From Nilaparvata lugens (lineage: Eukaryota > Arthropoda > Insecta > Hemiptera > Delphacidae): a stretch of 64,000 nucleotides of DNA. Location of the stretch: assembly GCF_014356525.2 (NCBI RefSeq), contig NC_052512.1, positions 978,797-1,042,796 of the forward strand, given 5' to 3'. The position numbers were made by a program, and so were the translations under genes. Positions 56,531 through 64,000 of the stretch are shown in pieces. The notes beneath the pieces are model-generated. The model made no database searches, was not told the DNA's origin, and was given only the letters and a program-made list of their open reading frames with translations. Positions within the stretch are counted from its first letter, which is position 1. Every line of letters begins with the position of its first letter.

Positions 56531-56639
56531 AGAGAAGGGATCAGAGGGAACATTCTTACTGACTATTGTTTCGCCTTATGTGTAGTATCACTTATACCGG
56601 TAGAAAGCGCTTGTATACGCAAATGACGATTTCTGTCTG

Positions 56640-57177
56640 AGCTGAGTTAGTACTGTAGTAGGGGGACGTAGTGGGGAGTCATTGGCATCCTACACTTCCC
56701 TCTCCAACAAACCAGTTCACACCACTCTCTCCCCCCAGCAAAAAAACTGCTGACAGCATTTGTGGCTTGAGGCATGTATGTCTATGTCATTGTTTTGCTA
56801 ATAGTACATAGGACATTCATTTTTCTTATTATCATCACTTGCTACTCTCAACTCTCCAGATCGCATGAACGCTGCTTCTCCAGTGACAAAGAGGATTAAT
56901 TTTTATTTCTAATCAACAAGAACTAGAAAACAATAAGTGAATGAGTGGCCAGATTTTGTAACTTTATTACATTATGTACTTCAATTCAATAATTGAAAAA
57001 ATTTAAATCAATCTAATTTAATCCACAATATTGTGATTTTGAACTTAAAAATTGAGAAAGAGCATGGAATAATTTTAATAATGACATGTTCTTGAGGTGC
57101 TGTGTAATGCAGCATTATATTTCTCTATTATTGTTCTAAAATGATTTTAATAAATGATGTCAAAACTGCTCATTAAC
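56640..57177. other. AT-rich intergenic, no gene seen
   Basis: No supported coding or RNA feature. Confidence 0.5.
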
Positions 57178-57290
57178 AATAATATTGTTTCAGTTACTTT
57201 TTTTCATTGAATAGCCAAAGATTGTTAACCTTAATAATATTATTTCAGTTGCTTTTTGTTTTCATTGAATAGCCAATGGTTGTCAACCTT
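57178..57290. repeat. ~55-bp tandem duplication
   Basis: Two diverged units, AATAATATTGTTTCAGTTAC... at 57178-57232 and AATAATATTATTTCAGTTGC... at 57233-57290, each containing CATTGAATAGCCAA. Confidence 0.85.
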
Positions 57291-60200
57291 TTTCATGGAC
57301 TGTACCCATAGTGGAAAGTTCTAATTTTGCATATGAGCTAAATGCTGTTAGGCTAGCCGTCTAGCGGGAGAATGGGGAAGAGGGAGTAATTTGAAAATTC
57401 AATGAATTTCTCTCATTATAAACTTATAAGAGCCACTATCTTCTTAGCATTCAGTAAAATAACATCCAGTTTCATTGTATATTATAAGGAGGAAATTGAT
57501 TGATACTCTTTAAAAAGATTTACCTACCCCTGTTATTATGTATGTGTATTTTTGTCGTAAATGTATTTCCTTTCCTTGATATAATACAAAATTATAAGTA
57601 GAGCAATAAAGAGCAAAACTAAAATCGTAAATCAATTTTGAAATAATCTTCATGACCTTTTAGAAGAAACTTTGTGGCTGAATCTGCTAATCAATTCCGA
57701 CCATTTTGATAAACTTGAAACGCAAAAAATGCTGTTGATTTTATCATTTTTATTCATAGTTCACTTGGACACACGGTACGATTCAATCACTTGAAAATAT
57801 CAAGAGATTGAAGATATTCTCCTCATATTCACGATCTCGGTATTTCTAAGATGGAAAACAGTAGTTGAAGATAAATATTTATGGTAACTGAGCTCCTATA
57901 GAATAAAATTTAGAACCAATCATGAGTTTCTATGATGTATGATCCTCGTTTAAGAGACTCTTGATTAACAGTGGAATTGCGAAAAAATGGTAAAACTTCA
58001 ATCGTCACTTTTTCAATCGGTTGTAACTTTCTAATGGTATTGAAATCGAAAGTATTGTTGATTGGAGTGAGAAGAGGAGGAAATTCCTCACATCCTTGAC
58101 TAGATTTTGATTTTATATCTGTATTATTTCATAAGATATGCAGCATTGAATAAATAAATTGTCGTTATTCTGTGTATGGAATATGGGTTGAAGTACAGTG
58201 TACACTCAACAAAAAATTTCCCATTTCTCTTAGGAACTTGACTCATGATATATGATTTCCAACTAGGTACCTTGACAAGCCGAAAAGAAAGAGCGTACGG
58301 GAAGATCCGAACATTGTATCAAAAGTTATGAATGAAATTTCGATCCTTGAGGTGTCCTGAAAATCTTTGAGATAGAGCGTTCCACCTGTTCTCAGATTGT
58401 AGAGCACAAAATTACGCCTAGTAGGATGTTGAATTATACATTTTTGAATTGTGACAATCGGAAGATATTGTTGATTGAATACTATAGGATTTATCAAAAT
58501 TGATTTTCCATGAAATTCTACTCGTTTTGGAAAAACTGTAGGATAGAACTGATTGAAGTTATAGAGGTCTGAATGATTCCATTTTATTCTGAATTTTATA
58601 AACAGTAAAACAGTAAAAAAGGAGAGGATTTTTTTTGTCCAATGACTGGATTTGATTGTAATAGCTCAGAACTGGAGAATGAACCAGACATATTAGGTAT
58701 TGGGCACTCTGTACAAGGAAATTTTGCATGCGAAAATTGGTTCTGGACTTCTCTTATGCATACAAACCCTAAAAAATGGGGTTATAGGGTTTATAGGTTT
58801 TTGGTTTGGCCAAAGACCGTTCAAGTCAGAAGGAAGCTTTTCCATCAAGGGCCAAGCGTAGTGATAGAGTATGTGCATATTTTTTGTAAATATTGTTGTT
58901 CACTGATGTTTTTCACTTAGTTTTATCTTTATATTTTCATATTTCAAATAAGTGATTTAATACTTCATATTTATCGTGGTATTACAGTATGTTTTTTCAC
59001 CTTACAAATCGTACCAGATAGAATAGAACATTCATGATTGTGTGCGGCTGTGTGGGCGTTATGCTCATGCATGTTGATGTTACAGATTTTTGTGTTGAAA
59101 AATTAGAGTTGGGTAGCTTAGGGGGTTAGGTTTTTGTTTGGAATTGCAATATGCTGGAATGGGTTGGAGACCAGATTGAGGTATGTTTATTGAGCGAAGC
59201 GAATTCTATGTTTCAAGTCAATCAGCGTTCGTCTATTTGTAAGATTTTTTATGTTTCCAATCGTGCTTGTAAGCTCAAAAGTGTAGAGAACTTCTATTTC
59301 TCAGCGTTCTCCACCGATCCTATTGCATATATCATCATACTCTAAATCCAATTTGTATGTGTGTTTGTGTGTGAATAGGCAGTCGTGTATGAGTATAAAT
59401 GTTAGTGAGTGTAGCGAGTTCTACTGTTCTCCGAACTAATAGTTATGAAACATTTCATAACCATATAAAGTAGAATACCCGTTTCCTGATTTTATGATAC
59501 AATGGTAATTAAAAGATTTACTGTTATCTTTAAGGTTTATAAATAGTTTTCCAAACGAAAATTGTATAATAAAGTGATTGACCATGTCACCTCAATTTAA
59601 TTAATTGATTATAAATAATTGATTAATAATTAGTAATTAGGTGTGAATAATTAATTAATTAATAATTTAATTAATTGAGCACCTCCGCTCTGTAATTGGC
59701 GCTTGTGCGAGTGTGCAGGACAAGTTTGTAGGATAACTGCAGTAACCATGATAACACGATTACAAACGCATCCACCCCTAGTAGGCCTAGACAATAGAAT
59801 ACCTGGACAAAGTTTGGGACCCTAGAACAGTCTGGTAGGGCTTCATCTCCATCTTCTCCAACAAAAATTTTTAGCACATGGAATTAGGGATATTTTATTT
59901 TTTTCAATTATATCACCTTCTGCTTCTCATACTGAGTCTAAAAGAATTGTTTTATCCACCTAATACGAAATTTAGTTTTATATGTTTATCATATTGTATG
60001 TTGATATTCCAATACGCTCTCAACTGCAATGTCAAATAATGAGCTGTCTTTGTTTAAAATGAATGAATTGCCTTTCGTGACAGCTATTCTTTGTAAACTA
60101 CCTTTGAACAGTTGCTCTAGTGAGCCAGGGTGTCAATTTGTAGATTGTAGATTCCAACCAGTTTGACACACGCACAACTGCCAACGCCCTTCTTGCAGAA

Positions 60201-60326
60201 AGGTGTTGCTGAAGCCTACGTGAACAATAGTATTTCAAAACATTGTTATTCGAGGAGCTATTCACAAGTAATTGTGAATAAGGGCCTGTCTATTATAAAC
60301 TGTAAGATGTTGAACAAACTAATATA
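57291..60326. other. AT-rich intergenic with repeat remnants
   Basis: Contains the inverted repeat copy at about 59150-59430 and a TTAATTAATTGA-rich tract at about 59598-59676. The 58642-58920 open frame has no family resemblance and is not called. Confidence 0.5.
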
Positions 60327-60721
60327 CAGTCGAACCTCTCTATAACAACCTCCACCTAACGAAATCCTCTACACGACAAATTTTTACCTGGTCCCATGAC
60401 ATTTTAGAGTTTTTGCTGCTTATTTACCTCTATTTAACGAATTTCGGACCTCTCAACAACAAAGTTTTTTCTTGACTTCAACATACAAAGTGTAGTGTGT
60501 ATGGAAGCAGACGGTCATTTTCAAGGAATTCTTTAGTTTCAGCAGAAAGGTCAATAGACTAAAAATAATGGCAATTCAGGTAGGAAGAAGATAGGGTGGT
60601 ACGATATTATAAGATCCATAGGATCGTGGCAGTTTTCTTGACAGAACCTCTCAATAACGAATACCTCTCAGCAGCGAATTTTTTCTCGGGATAATCGACT
60701 TCGTATACAGAGGTTCGACTG
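60327..60721. mobile_element. 395-bp pogo/Tigger-like MITE
   Basis: Begins CAGTCGAACCTCTCTATAAC and ends in the inverted form (GAGGTTCGACTG), flanked by TA on both sides. The interior repeats the motif CCTCTCAATAACGAAT-like several times, in the style of pogo/Tigger-derived MITEs. Noncoding. Confidence 0.85.
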
Positions 60722-60723
60722 TA

Positions 60724-63296
60724 TTTTCATTTTCATAGTATTGCTTTTCGTAACATTAAAGGACTGATGAATTTCGAAGTATTTTCTATTCTGATTGTGA
60801 ATATAGATGTTATTATGGAATGTTGAATATTATTGTTTAACTTTGTGCTCATATATTCTATTGGTATTCATGATAAATTAAGCTTGGTAAATATATTTTG
60901 TTTATTTATAGTGGTTTTGTATAGAATAATATTATTGAACTAGCGTGAGTTTTAACTTTTGACTTACTGAAGACAAAGTCGTTGTCCGTCTGTTTGTATG
61001 TTCTACAATAACTTTAGAAAGAATTGATCAATCTTCTCAAATTATGAACACATATTCTCCGAACCCTTTTACAGGTCAAGTTTGTTGGACAACAAATTGA
61101 CTCACTCTTTTGTCCTTTTTCAGGATATAAAATAACATTGAAAGTGCATTAGAAAAAAATTGTTATGATCTATCATTTGGTCAGCTGAAGAATTCTTTGC
61201 ATGCAATTACTACAGTTTTTCCATTCATTCATTCGTAACATCATCTGAGGTTATTTGGGAGCAAAGTTAGTAGACTGTCTACTAACGTTGATTTGGGAGC
61301 AATCACACACACTGACATAATATGATTTTAGCTGGTTCATTATACTTTACAACTTTTGTATCAACAAAATGATATGGGTTGATATAATTATCAATTTGCG
61401 GTTTTGGCTATTTATTTTCTCTTGGAACTATGTATCGAAATCATGTATCAAACATTTAAAAAAATCTTTGAGTGTCAAAGATGTTGAAGCGACAGAGTAA
61501 TATTTTTAGAGTAATTTTTCATTTCAAATAACATTCCCAATGGAAACTGCTGTCAATTATTATTGTAAGAGAAATATTTAGCAGCTTTAGTAATTTTCAT
61601 AAACTCTGTATAATCAAAATTGAGGGTTTCAAAGATTACAATGCAAAACAGTTCTTGAGCGAGTTCTCTGAACCACGGGGGTCACAAGTTCATACAGATA
61701 GAAAAAAGATAAATTCTTTTAACCGTATATTATCATAATATGCTAGAATAGTATCAGTAGTTATTAGTAATTTTTCATATAGTGATAGCTAATAGTGGGT
61801 TATAGTAATTGCAAAAATAATAGACTATTTATTATTTGATATAGCCTATTACTAAATAAGTTTCATAGAATGTGTAAATTATTTATTATGCAGATTTTTA
61901 TATAATTTGCATTCATCAATTCCATTGAATTAAATTGAATATCATTCTGGGATATATTATGTCACACACTGTCAACAAATTTATTACTTTATATTTCTTT
62001 TCTATAAAATATATTATTGAAAGGAAATAAATTATGGAGGTTTCTGTTTTCTTCGTGATCTATTCATTATTTGAGTTTATGAATTTTGTACTCAGAAATA
62101 AATATGGCTGTCTAGCAAGTAGTCAAATAGAAAAAAGCATGAAATATTTTTTTCTGTATACCCAGTTTCCAGTAAGTTACAATTATTAATCCAGAAGATA
62201 TAAAGAATAATTTTATTTGACTTTAATTTTTATTAATGGACTAATCATATGAATAGATGGTATGGTGATTTAATAATAAATTATTTGATTTGAAGTTTCA
62301 CTTTGAATTGAAAAAAAGTATAACAATAATTAATTGATGGATCCTCAATTTAATCATTGATAAAAATTAATCTGGAAGGATCTCATTATCAGATTATTTG
62401 CCAATGTGTAATAGAATTGACTCATTTATTTATTTATTTATGCATTCATAGAAATAAAATAATTCCAAACTTATTATGAATTATATTGGAAAAGGAGCAA
62501 CAGCTTTTATGTTGATATCAGCAGCATGAGATAATACTGAGAGGGAAATTATGGAGTACTGTAGTATCACACAGAAAATATATTTTCCTTTCTCCTCTCT
62601 GAGAAGTTACTGTATTAGTGTGTGATTCACTGTATGGTGTGTGCATGTGTGCGTGTATACGCTTCATAAAATCAAAAAGACAGCAGAGCAGAGCAAGCCG
62701 ATCATCTACTAGTAATATTAGATAATTGCCAATCGTGACTTGTTTTTATTTTGTTGAATGTGGATGTGGAATGACAATAGCGGAGCAAGGGGAGTAGGTG
62801 ACAGAGTACTACAACTGTTGGAGGGGGATTTCTGAATTAGCGGGGAAGGCCTGTCGATGGTACTGATCTCTCGTAGCGAGTTGAAGAACTAACTGTTAGT
62901 CACCCATTTTACCCCCCTCCACACCCACACAACACTGCTGGTCACCCAACATTAGATGAGTTCTCTGTCCCTTCTCTGTGGCTTTTCCTATAATAGTACA
63001 GTTTACCAACGTAAGTTAATTCCTAAAATTTATTCAAATAACATGCATCTAATTTTGTACAAAAAATGATCATTCAATTTCAATTATGAAATAAATCAAT
63101 AACTCAAACAATTATTGTTTGTTTTTGAGGAATAACTCTTGTATTTCTGTAATATCTTTTTGAAACATTTTTCAGAGCACTTTATTTGAGAGCAATATGA
63201 AATTTAAATCAAAATGATTCAGATTGTGTGTAGACAATAATCAATTAATCGAAGATTTGCACAACAGTGCCAATGAACAGTCAAAATATAATTACT
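60724..63296. other. AT-rich intergenic, no gene seen
   Basis: Only simple AT-rich sequence, plus the small hairpin insertion at 61265-61290. Confidence 0.5.
61265..61290. repeat. 26-nt hairpin insertion flanked by 12-bp direct repeats
   Basis: GTTAGTAGAC, one T, GTCTACTAAC, then GTTG. It lies between ATTTGGGAGCAA at 61253-61264 and again at 61291-61302. A second copy with a 4-nt loop is at 36715-36742. Confidence 0.75.
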
Positions 63297-63828
63297 ATAG
63301 TGAGATCCACGTATAATTACAGTGGATTAAAATGGGAGAACAGCTTTACCGATTCTCTGCCTTGATTTATTATCTTTCTACATTGTCAAAAACAGATTTG
63401 GCATCGTTGCGGAGCAAGAAAAGGATAGTACTACCTGCTTTGTCGAATGATAGACAAGGATAGCAACACCAAAGTTGATCAAATACTATCATTATAACGT
63501 GGACCTCACTATATCTTCCTACACTGCCATTATAACGTGAACCTCACTATATAGTCAGGTCCACGTTATTAGTGAGGTTCACGCTATAATGGCAGTGTAG
63601 GAAGATATAGTGAGGTCCATGTATAATGACAGTATTTGATCAACTTCGGTTTTGCTATCCTTATCTATCATTCGACAAAGCCGGTGGTACTATCCTTTTC
63701 TAGGTCCACAACGATGAAAATTATGTTTTTGACAATTTAGAAAGATAATTAATCAAGGCAGAGAATTGGCAACGCTGTTCTCCCATTTTAATCCACTGTC
63801 ATTATAACGTGGACCACACTATAGCAAG
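63297..63828. mobile_element. Back-to-back pair of TATAGTGAGGTCCACG MITEs forming a palindrome
   Basis: One MITE copy runs about 63297-63512 and an inverted copy about 63606-63828. Between them, a further inverted pair of 36-bp arms (TCTTCCTACACTGCCATTAT..., one mismatch) surrounds a short TATAGTCAGGTCCACG core. The whole unit is nearly self-complementary around position 63555. Same family as 5503-5719. Confidence 0.85.
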
Positions 63829-64000
63829 GAGGATAGGAAGATAGGAGTAAAGAGTTGCCAGATCTCAGCCTTGCCACCAAACCAGCTGATACTGGTATAT
63901 CTGATGAATTTAACTGTGCATTATTGTTGAAAATAGTTGATCATATTATTTTTATTTGTCAAGAAATAGTATGTTTCGCACCTAGGGCCAAAAATGAGAC

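Noticed and set aside
55203..56626. Frames of 67-134 codons near 55.3 and 56.4 kb
   Set aside because: They share peptide segments because both cross the same MITE-like repeat (CTGTTGCTGGCCGTTACTCT); not a gene family.
58642..58920. 92-codon frame, possible small gene
   Set aside because: No family resemblance, no splice context, low complexity around it; chance frame in AT-rich DNA cannot be excluded.

Overview
This is a repeat-dominated, AT-rich stretch of an animal nuclear genome, almost certainly an insect. The signs are nested non-LTR and LTR retrotransposons, many small inverted-repeat transposons, simple-sequence tracts, and one spliced nuclear gene start (mitochondrial Lon protease). 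A sap-feeding hemipteran such as a planthopper fits the repeat style, but that is recollection of style and not a match I could run. Two runs of exactly 100 N (18392-18491 and 43239-43338) split the window into three contigs.

Layout. 1-18391 and 21881-39489 are inverted copies of each other, near-identical apart from single-base indels and a few kilobase-scale rearrangements. The junction is at the first N gap, so two alleles scaffolded head-to-head is the simplest explanation. Each arm holds: LINE A, a dead LINE split by a non-autonomous LTR retrotransposon that itself carries nested MITEs; LINE B, a second copy of the LINE A family carrying a hAT-type MITE and a small LINE insertion, both with exact target-site duplications; and microsatellites. 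The centre (18492-21880) holds a third, cleaner copy of the LTR element's internal region plus unclassified repeats. 39490-41890 is a decayed protein-primed DNA polymerase B of Polinton/Maverick or adintovirus type.

The third contig (43339-64000) opens with LINE C (minus strand; its RT has lost the first catalytic Asp). LINE C is interrupted by the most interesting object in the window: a plus-strand LINE with three consecutive ORFs. These are a gag-like ORF1 with zinc knuckles, a separate 645-residue protein carrying a complete superfamily-1 helicase of the type found in alphavirus-like plus-strand RNA viruses, and a 1009-residue endonuclease/reverse transcriptase. The two downstream ORFs each begin 14 nt before the stop of the ORF ahead, which suggests termination-reinitiation translation of one tricistronic RNA. 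A perfect 10-bp hairpin lies just before an ATT-rich tail at the 3' end. Helicase and ORF2 are open throughout; ORF1 needs a one-base shift at an A6 run to reach its zinc knuckles.

Beyond this, 53971-54387 (minus) is the first coding exon of mitochondrial Lon, with a mitochondrial targeting sequence and a clean GT donor. Its intron runs toward the LINE cluster. Upstream of Lon the sequence is inverted repeats, MITEs and AT-rich DNA up to 64000, including a pogo-like MITE (60327-60721), a 26-nt hairpin insertion flanked by 12-bp direct repeats (61265-61290) and a back-to-back MITE palindrome (63297-63828).
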